Source: Helicobacter_D sp964464895
GTDB taxonomy: Bacteria > Campylobacterota > Campylobacteria > Campylobacterales > Helicobacteraceae
DNA: 64,000 nt
Assembly (NCBI GenBank): GCA_964464895.1
Contig: CAYXGY010000001.1
Coordinates: 62,001-126,000 of the forward strand
Direction of reading: 5' to 3'
Position 1 is the first letter of the stretch. Each line of letters begins with the position of its first letter. Positions 40,870 to 49,638 of the stretch are shown piece by piece. Below the pieces are notes generated by a model. That model was not told where the DNA came from and made no database searches. It was given only the letters and a program-made list of their open reading frames with translations. The position numbers and the translations under genes are program-made.

Positions 40870-41349
40870 TTAATGCGCTTGATAAACCTTTGAGACAATT
40901 TTCCATTCTCCATTGCTTTTGAAGAGTTGGTGCAAATCTGTGAAGTTTAATCCGTGCCAATTTTCCATTATCACACGCACGCTTGCGATACTCTCATCAA
41001 CATAAAGCACATCAATATGTGTTTTGCAGTCTTTTGCTTCCCCAATGTTTTCAAGTCCTTTGTAGAGATTATCTATACTTCCACTCACAATACTGCCGTC
41101 TTTGTCTGTACCGTGCATTAGAGCATTTTGAGTAAAGGCGCGTTTGGCTATTTCACTTTTGCCTTTGTTTGCACCCTCTAGGTAAAAATTTATCACCTTG
41201 ATAATAGCTTCATATTCATTGACTTTTGTCATTTTCTCTTCCTTTATTTTATGATAATTTGCGAAGCAATACGTTGTGCTACCAAGAGCCAACACACCTA
41301 CAATTTGCGCAGAAGTTTTTAGAAACTTTCTACGTTGGTAGTTTTGCAT
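40870..41349 (-). CDS. Tat-exported NTF2/lumazine-binding-like protein
   Basis: A 159-residue protein: Tat leader (RRKFLKTS, hydrophobic to about residue 30) followed by an NTF2-like fold (EYEAIIKVINFYLEGANKG, NALMHGTDKDG, HQLFKSNGEWKIVSKVY) of the SnoaL/Lumazine_bd_2 type. A strong internal start (ATG 41230-41232 behind AAAGGAAGAG) would give a cytoplasmic form without leader. It begins one base after mdaB and must be cotranscribed with it. Catalytic role unknown. Confidence 0.75.
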   Translation of the reverse strand: MQNYQRRKFLKTSAQIVGVLALGSTTYCFANYHKIKEEKMTKVNEYEAIIKVINFYLEGANKGKSEIAKRAFTQNALMHGTDKDGSIVSGSIDNLYKGLENIGEAKDCKTHIDVLYVDESIASVRVIMENWHGLNFTDLHQLFKSNGEWKIVSKVYQAH

Positions 41350-41350
41350 T

Positions 41351-41944
41351 CTAGCTCCTTAGTGTCCCAAATACTTTTTGTAAATGTGCCTTATAATCTG
41401 CAGTGTATTGTTTAACTTGAGGATTCTTGACGACATCATAACAAGTAAAACTTGGCAATGCAGACATTCCTATAAATTCATGTGCTTTGTGCAAATGTAA
41501 ATTGACTCCATCTATGCCGATTCCTCCAAAAAACTCGTTTTTGTCATTAAATGCGTCTAATGGAGCATTCCAAGTGGTGCTTAAGAGGTATTTTTTGTTC
41601 TTTAGCAATCCACCTGTACCATAGTTTTTGTTAGGATTATCCCTGTGTCGCCCATCACCTGTGATGAATTGAGATGCTCCAGCCATAAAGACTTTATCAA
41701 TATATTCTTTAACAATCCAAGGTTCGCCCATCCACCAGCCCGGAAACTGCCATACAAGGCAATCAGATTGGAGAATCTTTGAAATTTCTTGCGTTGCGTC
41801 ATAACCTTTGTCAATTTGTGTTTCTAGGACATTAAAGCCTAAAGATTCTAAAGTCTCTTTTGCTGTGGCTATTAAAGTAGCACTTAGCTTGCCTTCAGAA
41901 TTATAGAATGGCTTGCTACCATTGAGTAATAAAATTGTTTGCAT
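41351..41944 (-). CDS. mdaB: NAD(P)H quinone reductase MdaB
   Basis: Flavodoxin-fold reductase of 197 residues that reduces quinones by two electrons and protects from oxidative stress. Motifs: LLLNGSKPFYNSEGKL, VWQFPGWWMGEPWIVKEY, GRHRDNPNKNYGTGGLL. I chose the ATG at 41944 behind AGGAGC instead of a longer reading from 41980. The promoter faces the divergent hxlR gene and is overlapped by a direct repeat. H. pylori MdaB is a known virulence-associated antioxidant enzyme. Confidence 0.9.
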   Translation of the reverse strand: MQTILLLNGSKPFYNSEGKLSATLIATAKETLESLGFNVLETQIDKGYDATQEISKILQSDCLVWQFPGWWMGEPWIVKEYIDKVFMAGASQFITGDGRHRDNPNKNYGTGGLLKNKKYLLSTTWNAPLDAFNDKNEFFGGIGIDGVNLHLHKAHEFIGMSALPSFTCYDVVKNPQVKQYTADYKAHLQKVFGTLRS

Positions 41945-41992
41945 TTTTGCTCCTATTGCATTGATTAAACTCTTGTACAAAAGTTCGCAAGA

Positions 41993-42043
41993 ATTATAAG
42001 TTAAACTTTTTAAAAGTGCAATACGGAAATTTTAGTGCGATAC
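41993..42043 (-). promoter_or_regulatory. mdaB promoter with candidate HxlR operator
   Basis: Minus-strand TATAAT at 41993-41998. Two direct repeats, AGTGCAATAC (42015-42024) and AGTGCGATAC (42034-42043), are 19 bases apart; the first covers the -35 region of mdaB. The hxlR -10 (TATAAT, 42059-42064) is to the right. Confidence 0.45.
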
Positions 42044-42098
42044 ATACTTAAAAGAGAGTATAATAAAATTTTTGAAATAACCCTTTAAGGAGATATTG

Positions 42099-42443
42099 AT
42101 GTCAAACACTTGTCCTACACAAATTTCATACAATGTATGCTTTGAGGATTCGCCCTTTGCCTATACGCTCTCACTAATAGCTGGGAAGTATAAAATGAGT
42201 ATTTTGTATTGTCTCTTTCGCTTTGAAGTGGTGCGTTATAATGAGCTCAAACGTTACTTATCTAGAATCTCTTTTAAGACACTGACGAATGCCTTAAAAG
42301 AACTTGAAAGTGATAAGCTAATAGAACGCAAAGAATACCCCCAAATCCCACCAAAAGTAGAATATCGTCTTTCTCAAAAGGGGAAATCTTTGATTCCGGT
42401 TTTAGATTCTATGTGCAAATGGGGAAAGGAAAACAAAGAATAA
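42099..42443 (+). CDS. HxlR-family transcriptional regulator
   Basis: A 114-residue winged-helix regulator of the HxlR/DUF24 family: IAGKYKMSILYCLF, YNELKRYLSRISFKTLTNAL, ELESDKLIERKEYPQIPPKVEYRLS. Cys residues near the N-terminus (NTCPTQISYNVC) could sense thiol-reactive quinones, as in related YodB/HypR. It starts at 42099, behind AAGGAG. Divergent from mdaB, so it most likely controls mdaB and itself. Confidence 0.85.
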   Translation: MSNTCPTQISYNVCFEDSPFAYTLSLIAGKYKMSILYCLFRFEVVRYNELKRYLSRISFKTLTNALKELESDKLIERKEYPQIPPKVEYRLSQKGKSLIPVLDSMCKWGKENKE

Positions 42444-42513
42444 CTCATAGAGTAAAAAGCAAAAATTAACTTGCTTAAAAGTATAATAATATTTTTAATT
42501 TTAGAGGTTGATA

Positions 42514-44175
42514 ATGTCCAAATTTGAAACAAAATATATCTTTGTAACCGGTGGCGTTTTAAGTTCATTAGGCAAAGGAATCACTTCATCATCTATTGCA
42601 ACTTTGTTAAAAAATTCTAGCTTTGAAGTGGGAATCTTAAAGATTGACCCTTATATCAATGTAGATCCGGGCACGATGAGCCCCTTAGAACACGGCGAAG
42701 TGTTTGTAACACACGATGGAGCAGAGACGGATTTAGACATCGGACATTATGAACGTTTCTTGAATATGAATTTTTCTTCTAAAAATAACTTCACCACAGG
42801 ACAGGTTTATCTAAGCGTGATTGATAGGGAACGCAAAGGTGGCTATTTAGGGAAAACGATTCAAGTGATTCCCCATATTGTAGATGAGATTAAACATAGG
42901 ATTTCTCTTGCAGGAGAAGGAAAGGAAATCCTAGTCGTCGAGCTTGGAGGGACGGTTGGAGATATTGAGGGTTTGCCTTTTTTAGAAGCGATGCGCGAAA
43001 TGAAGCACGAATATGGAATTGAACGTGTGATTAGCTTGCATGTAACTTTAATCCCATTGATTCGTGCCGCAGGCGAGCTCAAGACAAAGCCAACACAACA
43101 TAGCGTACAGGAATTACGGCGAATCGGAATCACGCCACAAATCATTATTGCACGCACTGAGAAAGAGATTCCAAAAGAGCTCAAAAACAAGCTTTCTATG
43201 AGTTGTGATGTGGATTATGATTGCGTGATTATGGCGCAAGATGCCAAAAGCATTTATCAAATGCCATTGAATTTTTTGAAAGAGGGCGTATTAGTTCCGA
43301 TTGCTAGATTTTTAAAATTGCCTGAATTTAAGCCAGATATGAAAGAATGGGATTTGCTAGTTAAGCAGATTTTAGCACCACAAGAGGAAGTAGCGATTGC
43401 ATTTGTGGGCAAATATTTGACATTAAAAGAATCTTACAAATCTTTGATAGAGGCATTGATTCACGCCGGCGCAAATTTAGATACGAAAGTCAATATCCAA
43501 TGGATTGATAGCGAAGAGTTAGAAAAAAACGAAGAATCCTTGAAAAGCCTAAAATATGTCAATGGAATCCTAGTTCCCGGAGGCTTTGGTGAGCGTGGAA
43601 TCGTGGGTAAAATGAAAGCAATTGAGTTTGCAAGAGAAAACAAGATTCCATTTCTAGGAATTTGCTTAGGCTTACAATTGGCAATCTTGGAATTTTGTCG
43701 CAATGTGCTTGGGATTGAAGATGCGGATTCTATGGAATTTAACCCAGAAACGAAAAATCCTGCAATTTATTTGATTGAGAATTTCATTGACCAGAGTGGC
43801 AAAAAGCAAATCCGCACGCACACTTCGCCTATGGGTGGCACAATGCGACTAGGAGAATATGAGTGTTGCACAAAAGAGGGCAGTAAGTTGCGAGCTGCCT
43901 ATAGAGGACAAGAAATCATTAAAGAGCGGCATCGTCATCGTTACGAAGCAAATCCAAAGTATCGCTCCAAGCTAGAATCGCAAGGTATGATAGTCAGTGG
44001 TGAGAGTAATGGGCTCATTGAGGCGATTGAATTAAAAGAGCACCCGTGGTTTGTCGCGGTGCAGTTTCACCCGGAATTTACTTCGCGCCTGCAAGCACCC
44101 AATTTGGTAATTTTAGAATTTATCAAGCAATCTTTGGCTTATAGTAAAAATTGCACGCTTAAAGATTCTCTTTGA
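42514..44175 (+). CDS. pyrG: CTP synthase
   Basis: Makes CTP from UTP with glutamine as nitrogen donor. The 553-residue protein has the synthase domain (VTGGVLSSLGKGITSSSIA, GTMSPLEHGEVFV) and a C-terminal class I glutaminase with GICLGLQLA (catalytic Cys) and HPEF. I chose the ATG at 42514 (AGAGG six bases upstream). The stop overlaps the recJ TTG start. Confidence 0.95.
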   Translation: MSKFETKYIFVTGGVLSSLGKGITSSSIATLLKNSSFEVGILKIDPYINVDPGTMSPLEHGEVFVTHDGAETDLDIGHYERFLNMNFSSKNNFTTGQVYLSVIDRERKGGYLGKTIQVIPHIVDEIKHRISLAGEGKEILVVELGGTVGDIEGLPFLEAMREMKHEYGIERVISLHVTLIPLIRAAGELKTKPTQHSVQELRRIGITPQIIIARTEKEIPKELKNKLSMSCDVDYDCVIMAQDAKSIYQMPLNFLKEGVLVPIARFLKLPEFKPDMKEWDLLVKQILAPQEEVAIAFVGKYLTLKESYKSLIEALIHAGANLDTKVNIQWIDSEELEKNEESLKSLKYVNGILVPGGFGERGIVGKMKAIEFARENKIPFLGICLGLQLAILEFCRNVLGIEDADSMEFNPETKNPAIYLIENFIDQSGKKQIRTHTSPMGGTMRLGEYECCTKEGSKLRAAYRGQEIIKERHRHRYEANPKYRSKLESQGMIVSGESNGLIEAIELKEHPWFVAVQFHPEFTSRLQAPNLVILEFIKQSLAYSKNCTLKDSL

Positions 44176-45755
44176 TTCCACATTTGGATTTGCTTGATAT
44201 TCAAGCAATAGAGGCAAAGCTTGCACAACGTTTTGCGAAAGATACAATTGTGAGCCTAAAGGACTTGCCACTGCCTAAATGCCTTGAGAATCTACCTAAA
44301 ATTGCCGAAAGAATCGCAGAGGCAATCGGGCAAAACAAAAGAATCGTGATTGTGGGAGATTATGATGTAGATGGGGTAGTTTCTTGTGCGATTCTCTATG
44401 AATTTTTTAAGAAGCTTCATTATCCGATAAAAGTTGAGATTCCTAATCGTTTTTTAGATGGTTATGGCTTATCTGCCTCTGTTATTTCACGTTTGGATTG
44501 CGAGATGATTATTACTGTGGATAATGGAATCAATGCACTAGAGGCAGCGGAAATTTGCAGAGAAAGGGGTATTGAACTCATCATCACAGACCATCATACG
44601 CCCCAAGAGGAATTGCCTAAAGCATTGATTTGTAATCCGAAGTTATCTAGCGAGTTTCCAGAGCCAGAAATCTGCGGGGCTTGTGTGGCTTGGTATCTCT
44701 GTGCCGCATTAAAAAATGAAATGCAATCTAATGTGTCAATGGTAGAGTTTTTAGATTTGCTTGCCCTTGCAATTGTAAGTGATGTGATGCCATTGCGTGG
44801 AATCAATCGCGTGCTACTTAAAAAAGGCTTAGAAGTTTTGCGTCAAAGCAAAAGAATCGCGCTGCTTAGACTTAAAGAACATTTTTCAAAACATAATTTA
44901 GATGCACAACTGATTAGCTATTATATTGCTCCCTTATTAAATTGTGCGGGTAGAATGGAAAATGCACTCTTGGCATATCACTTTTTGATTGCGGATAATT
45001 TTGCAGAATCCAAACGGCTTTTTAAGAAATTATTAGACTTGAATGCCAAGCGTAAGACTTTGCAAAATACCATTTACGAGGAAGCAAAGGCAATGTTTTT
45101 TGCGCAAGAGGATTATCAGAATTTGCCTTTTGTTTTGGTATTTCATCAAGCTTGGCACGAGGGAATCATTGGGATTATTGCTGCACGATTAAGTGAGGAA
45201 TTTCTAAAGCCAAGCATTGTTTTGACTTTAAAGGATGGAATCCTAAAGGGAAGTATGCGTTCTGTCAATGTAGATTGTATGCAGGTTTTGGAGGCTAGCA
45301 AAGAATATTTAATAACCTTTGGGGGACATATTGGTGCGGCAGGATTGAGCTTGGATTTGGAAAATTTAGAGAACTTCAAGCAACGATTAATGAAGCTTGA
45401 ATACCAACAAACGATTCTTACACAGGAATCTTATTTTCAAGAGGTGCTTGGGAAATTGCCTTTGGATTTGATTGATGTGCCGTTTTTTAAAAGAATCCAA
45501 AGTTTTGAACCTTTCGGACAAGGCAATGCATTGCCTAAATTTTATACAGAAGCATTGATTACAGAAGTGCGTTATTTTGGCGCAGGGCATAGCAGTGTAA
45601 AATTGCAAGAAAATCAGAGCAAACAAAGTGCTTTAGCGTTTTTTCAAGATTTACGGGAGAGTGTAGGAAAGAAAATTGGTTGCATTTATTCGTTACAATG
45701 GGATAAATACAATCATAATGTGGTTTTGAATCTTGAGCATTATGAGTTTTTATGA
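44172..45755 (+). CDS. recJ: single-strand DNA exonuclease RecJ
   Basis: 5'-3' exonuclease in recombination and repair. The 527-residue protein has the DHH-family motifs VGDYDVDGV, TVDNG, TDHH and DAVSDVMPL-like AIVSDVMPLRG, then the DHHA1 domain with HEGIIGIIAARL and GGHIGAAGLSL. The start TTG overlaps the pyrG stop (TTGA). This pyrG-recJ order is also found in H. pylori as I recall. Confidence 0.9.
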   Translation: MIPHLDLLDIQAIEAKLAQRFAKDTIVSLKDLPLPKCLENLPKIAERIAEAIGQNKRIVIVGDYDVDGVVSCAILYEFFKKLHYPIKVEIPNRFLDGYGLSASVISRLDCEMIITVDNGINALEAAEICRERGIELIITDHHTPQEELPKALICNPKLSSEFPEPEICGACVAWYLCAALKNEMQSNVSMVEFLDLLALAIVSDVMPLRGINRVLLKKGLEVLRQSKRIALLRLKEHFSKHNLDAQLISYYIAPLLNCAGRMENALLAYHFLIADNFAESKRLFKKLLDLNAKRKTLQNTIYEEAKAMFFAQEDYQNLPFVLVFHQAWHEGIIGIIAARLSEEFLKPSIVLTLKDGILKGSMRSVNVDCMQVLEASKEYLITFGGHIGAAGLSLDLENLENFKQRLMKLEYQQTILTQESYFQEVLGKLPLDLIDVPFFKRIQSFEPFGQGNALPKFYTEALITEVRYFGAGHSSVKLQENQSKQSALAFFQDLRESVGKKIGCIYSLQWDKYNHNVVLNLEHYEFL

Positions 45756-45839
45756 TTTTTCAAGCAGGTTGTCGTAAAGAAATTTAAAAAATTTTCGTGG
45801 CAATCTCTACCTCTTGCTTTTGTCTCTTTTGCCAAAATT

Positions 45840-48275
45840 TCAAGCCTTTTTATAAAAACTATTAAGCAAAGTAGGGAGCAAGAGGAGTGCGCTAAGTAGC
45901 ATTAGAAGCATTACGAGTGTCGTTAAGAATCCAAAGTAAATTGTGGGAATGAAGTTACTGCTCATCATCGCACAGAAGCCAACCACAATGATTAAAGTCG
46001 TATAATACATTGCGCTTCCGATAGAATCGTGCGATTTTATAATTGCTTCTTGTACGGAGTTGTTTTTGATTTCAACTTTGAAGCGGTGAATATAATGTAT
46101 CACATCATCTACGCCAATTCCAAGAGAAATTGCGGCGATTGTAACGCCCATAAGGTCTAATGGAATCCCGCTTAAGCCCAAGATTCCAAAAATTGCTCCC
46201 AGAGGAATTAGATTTGTTAAAAGTGCAATGATAGCGAGTTTGAGACTTCTAAAAATCCATAAGAAAACAAGAAAAATGATTCCGACTACAAAACTTAAAG
46301 TATCCACTTGAGAGGAAATGAGGTTCTGGAGCAAATTATTATACAATACCATTGCGCCATTAACTTGGAGTTGCACTTTTTCATTGCGTAATAAAGCATT
46401 TAAATCATTCGTAATTTGAGTAATAAACTCATTGCGTTTGAGGCTTTTGTCTGAATCAAATGTGCGCAAGACGAATCTTAGTTGGTTTTGTTCTAGGTTA
46501 GCATAGGGTGTGAAGAGTTGTGCTTTGAGTGAATCTTGAGAATTTTTATAGAGAAAGGCAAGGGTGAAATCATCGGCTTGGATTCCCAAAGTATCTATCA
46601 GTTGTACCAAACTATGCAAACTCAAGATAGAGCCGACATAGGGGTTACTTTCTAAGTAAGTATGCACGCGTTTGGCTAATCTTAACTTTTGGCTATCAAA
46701 CCAATAAATATCTTGCGATTCTAACGCATTAAACTCCGCTTCAAAGTCATCTTCAGAATCTTGGACTTGGGGTTTGTCCAAAAAGGTAATGAGAACCTCT
46801 AAAGGTACAGTGCCACCTAAGTCTTTATCAATTTTTAGTAAGCCTTGTTTGATTTCGCTAGAATCTTTAAAGTAATTCACAAAGCTATTTTCAACTCTTA
46901 AGTTTTGGATTCCATAGAGGCTAAACACAATGCAAAGGAGTGCAAAAGAGTAAATCACCTTTGACTTTTTGATGCTTAAAGTTGCGCAAAACTCTAAGAA
47001 ATTTTGCTGCCTTGTAGAAAGTTTGGTAATGTGTTTTGGTTTCTCAAGAAGATCTAGAATGCTAGCAAACAGCACAAAGGTAAAGAGCAAGGCAACACTA
47101 ACGCCCAGACTCATCACGATACCCAAATGAATAATGGGCAAAATATTAGAATAAATAAGGCTAATGAAGCCGATAATCGTTGTAAAAGCGGCAAAAAAAC
47201 TTGGCATTTGTTTGGTTAAAAGCGTAGCTAAGAGGAGATTTTTTTGTGAGGCTTTGGGAAATTTGGAATGAAACTCTAAATAGGCTACGATTAAATGCAC
47301 AACCAGAGAAACATTAATAATCAACAGCAAAGAAACATAATTAGAGGAGACCACCGTGATTTGATAACCTAATGCGGCGAAGATTCCACTACTCACAACA
47401 AGAGTAAAAAAACAAATAAATAAGGTTAAGAAGACAAATCTAAAATGTCTGAAAAATACCCAAAGCATAAAGGCTAAAATCACGCTTAGACTTGTTCCAT
47501 AAGTGATGAGGTCAGATTTGACATAGGCAATCATATCACTAGCGATGAGTGTGATTCCACCGATTTGTAATCCCTCATATTTGTTTTGTAGCTTTTTGAG
47601 CTCGGCGATAGTGGTGTCGTTTTGTGCTTGCGCCTTTTCTTTTTCTTTTTCAATGAGCTTTTGAATCTCTTGTTTTTGAGATTCGTCTATTGTCGTGTTT
47701 TTTAGCTCTCTTAATCTTTCTAAATTCTCATTTGCAGCAAGATAGATTAAAATTCCGGCGGTTTTAGCATCTTTGGAAATTAAATTTTGCGCATAGAAAG
47801 GGTGATTTAAAATCTCATTTTTTGCCAATTTGAAGTCTGCTTGAGAAGAAAGTAGGGTAATATTGGCTTGGAGGGATTCTTGTAAATCCAAGTCGGGCGC
47901 ACTTTTAAGCAAGGGTGCATTTAAGATACTCAAGATTCCGTCAATTTGTGGAATCTCTTTTAAGTCTTGTGTAAGATTTTGCAGGATAGTAAGCGAATCT
48001 TGACTGAATACATCACCATTTTTAGGGCTTAAGGCTAAAATAAGAAAATCTTGAGAGGAATAGTTTTTGGCAATGGATTCGTAAGTCTTGAAGTCTTTGT
48101 CATTTTCTAAGATTAAACTATCAGAGCTCGCGTCAATAGGAAGCCTAAGCGCAAAGAAACCAAAGACAAATAATGCAATCATACAAAGCGCAAGGACAAC
48201 CTTGGGTGTATTTAAGATTGTCCGATAAAATTGCAAGGAAAAATTATTGTTTTTGAGATTCAAAGGTAATTTCAC
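45840..48275 (-). CDS. RND/MMPL-family lipid exporter-like permease
   Basis: An 811-residue permease with two halves, each one N-terminal helix, a large periplasmic loop and five helices; the motif IGVDDVIHYIHRFK near the end is characteristic of the MMPL/HpnN group. It starts with GTG (48273-48275) and overlaps mlaC by 32 bases, so they are coupled. It follows mlaA and mlaC, and no mlaF/E/D/B is present in the cluster; it probably supplies or replaces the inner-membrane part of a phospholipid shuttle. Confidence 0.75.
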   Translation of the reverse strand: MKLPLNLKNNNFSLQFYRTILNTPKVVLALCMIALFVFGFFALRLPIDASSDSLILENDKDFKTYESIAKNYSSQDFLILALSPKNGDVFSQDSLTILQNLTQDLKEIPQIDGILSILNAPLLKSAPDLDLQESLQANITLLSSQADFKLAKNEILNHPFYAQNLISKDAKTAGILIYLAANENLERLRELKNTTIDESQKQEIQKLIEKEKEKAQAQNDTTIAELKKLQNKYEGLQIGGITLIASDMIAYVKSDLITYGTSLSVILAFMLWVFFRHFRFVFLTLFICFFTLVVSSGIFAALGYQITVVSSNYVSLLLIINVSLVVHLIVAYLEFHSKFPKASQKNLLLATLLTKQMPSFFAAFTTIIGFISLIYSNILPIIHLGIVMSLGVSVALLFTFVLFASILDLLEKPKHITKLSTRQQNFLEFCATLSIKKSKVIYSFALLCIVFSLYGIQNLRVENSFVNYFKDSSEIKQGLLKIDKDLGGTVPLEVLITFLDKPQVQDSEDDFEAEFNALESQDIYWFDSQKLRLAKRVHTYLESNPYVGSILSLHSLVQLIDTLGIQADDFTLAFLYKNSQDSLKAQLFTPYANLEQNQLRFVLRTFDSDKSLKRNEFITQITNDLNALLRNEKVQLQVNGAMVLYNNLLQNLISSQVDTLSFVVGIIFLVFLWIFRSLKLAIIALLTNLIPLGAIFGILGLSGIPLDLMGVTIAAISLGIGVDDVIHYIHRFKVEIKNNSVQEAIIKSHDSIGSAMYYTTLIIVVGFCAMMSSNFIPTIYFGFLTTLVMLLMLLSALLLLPTLLNSFYKKA

Positions 48276-48882
48276 TTTTGAGCTTTGTTAATAGAGTTTG
48301 GAAATCACTATGGGCTAAAATATCGCCAAATTGGGAACGATAGGTTTGAATTACGCTAATTCCTAGAATATCTACATCATAGATTTTCCAATCTCCCTTG
48401 TTGTCGTGAAATTTGAAAACAATAAAGTTTAATTTGCCATCTAAGACGATAGAAGCTTTGAGATTATAGCGGTTGGGCTTAGTCTTTTCCCCACCAACAA
48501 CTTCTATCTTTTCATCTTTATAGAGTTTTAACTTATCTGTAAAGCTTTTTTTAAGATTCTGTTCAAAGGCTTGATTGTATTGTTCTTTTTGGGCTTGGGT
48601 CAAGGTTTTGTAATCTTTGGAGAGGGAGAGTTGCGCCATAAGATTGTAATCAAAAATAGAATCAAAGAGTGTAAAAATTTCTTTTGCAATTTGTTCTGCT
48701 TGAGCATTAGAAATCATAGAATCCTTTGTCTGATTTTGTGTGCTTGTTTGGAGGATTGCAAGAGCCTTTTGGATATTTTGAGCCATTGTGTTTTCAATCT
48801 GATTGAAATCCAATCCAAACAAGCAAGAGGAAAGGAGGCTAAAGAGGAGTAAAGATTTTACAAGAAATTTTGAGGTTTTCAT
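48244..48882 (-). CDS. mlaC: MlaC-type periplasmic phospholipid carrier
   Basis: A 212-residue protein with a signal peptide (LLLFSLLSSCLFG), of the Ttg2D/MlaC family: FDYNLMAQLSLSKDYKTL, LDGKLNFIVFKFHD, WKIYDVDILGISVIQTYRSQ. It binds a phospholipid between the membranes. The gene is between mlaA and the RND permease, with which it overlaps. Confidence 0.85.
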   Translation of the reverse strand: MKTSKFLVKSLLLFSLLSSCLFGLDFNQIENTMAQNIQKALAILQTSTQNQTKDSMISNAQAEQIAKEIFTLFDSIFDYNLMAQLSLSKDYKTLTQAQKEQYNQAFEQNLKKSFTDKLKLYKDEKIEVVGGEKTKPNRYNLKASIVLDGKLNFIVFKFHDNKGDWKIYDVDILGISVIQTYRSQFGDILAHSDFQTLLTKLKSEITFESQKQ

Positions 48883-48891
48883 TTGTGTCCT

Positions 48892-49638
48892 TTATTCTAA
48901 AATAAGTTTGGTGCGTCTTTGCTCGTAAGCATCGCGAAAGAGCAAATAGCTGTCCAGTGAATCTTGGCGCAAGGCATCTAGTGTTGCTTTATGACGCGCC
49001 GTATAATTTAACATTTTGACAGCACTCATACCATAGGAGATTTTATTGTCTCCTAAATAAGTAAGAGGGCTAGCAAGGGTGTCAAAGGGTATTGCGAGAA
49101 TATCACGCAAATTGTTGGGTCCAAGCAAAGGCAAAACAAGGTGGAATCCCTCACTAAATCCCCATTTGCCAAAGGTGATACCAAAATCATTATGATGAGA
49201 GTATAAGCCATTTTCTAAAGCAATATCAAATATTCCAAACATTCCAACCGTAGAATTGAGTGTAAAGCGTCCCAATTCATCCATTGCTTTTTTGGGTTCT
49301 CCTGCAAAGAGACTTGCAAGGAATCGCAAAGGAGAGGAGAGATTATCAAAAAAATTGTAAATTCCTATTCTAAGTCCAAGCGGTGTGGCATAGTTGTATG
49401 TATTAATCACAGGGTTTAGTAGATAATCATAAATGCCGAAATTCACACGATGCATCCATCGATTATAGCCTATCAAAGGGTCTTTTATTGTTTGAGTGTT
49501 GTGGGTGTATTCCTCTTCAAAATCATCAAGATTCTCTTCACTTTGTAAGGAGGATTGCAGAATAGTATCTGTATTAATAGTAATTTTTGCATAGGAGAAA
49601 ACAGCCAAGAATACAGATAAAAAAAGAAATTTTTGCAT
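48892..49638 (-). CDS. mlaA: MlaA/VacJ-family outer-membrane lipid protein
   Basis: A 248-residue protein of the VacJ/MlaA family (YNRWMHRVNFGIYDYLLNP, FFDNLSSPLRFLASLFAGE, RFTLNSTVGMFGIFDIA, GPNNLRDILAIPFDTLASP). It removes phospholipids from the outer leaflet of the outer membrane. The N-terminal signal (FLFLSVFLAVFSYA) lacks a clear lipobox Cys, unlike E. coli MlaA, which is a lipoprotein. It overlaps dxs by one base. Confidence 0.85.
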   Translation of the reverse strand: MQKFLFLSVFLAVFSYAKITINTDTILQSSLQSEENLDDFEEEYTHNTQTIKDPLIGYNRWMHRVNFGIYDYLLNPVINTYNYATPLGLRIGIYNFFDNLSSPLRFLASLFAGEPKKAMDELGRFTLNSTVGMFGIFDIALENGLYSHHNDFGITFGKWGFSEGFHLVLPLLGPNNLRDILAIPFDTLASPLTYLGDNKISYGMSAVKMLNYTARHKATLDALRQDSLDSYLLFRDAYEQRRTKLILE

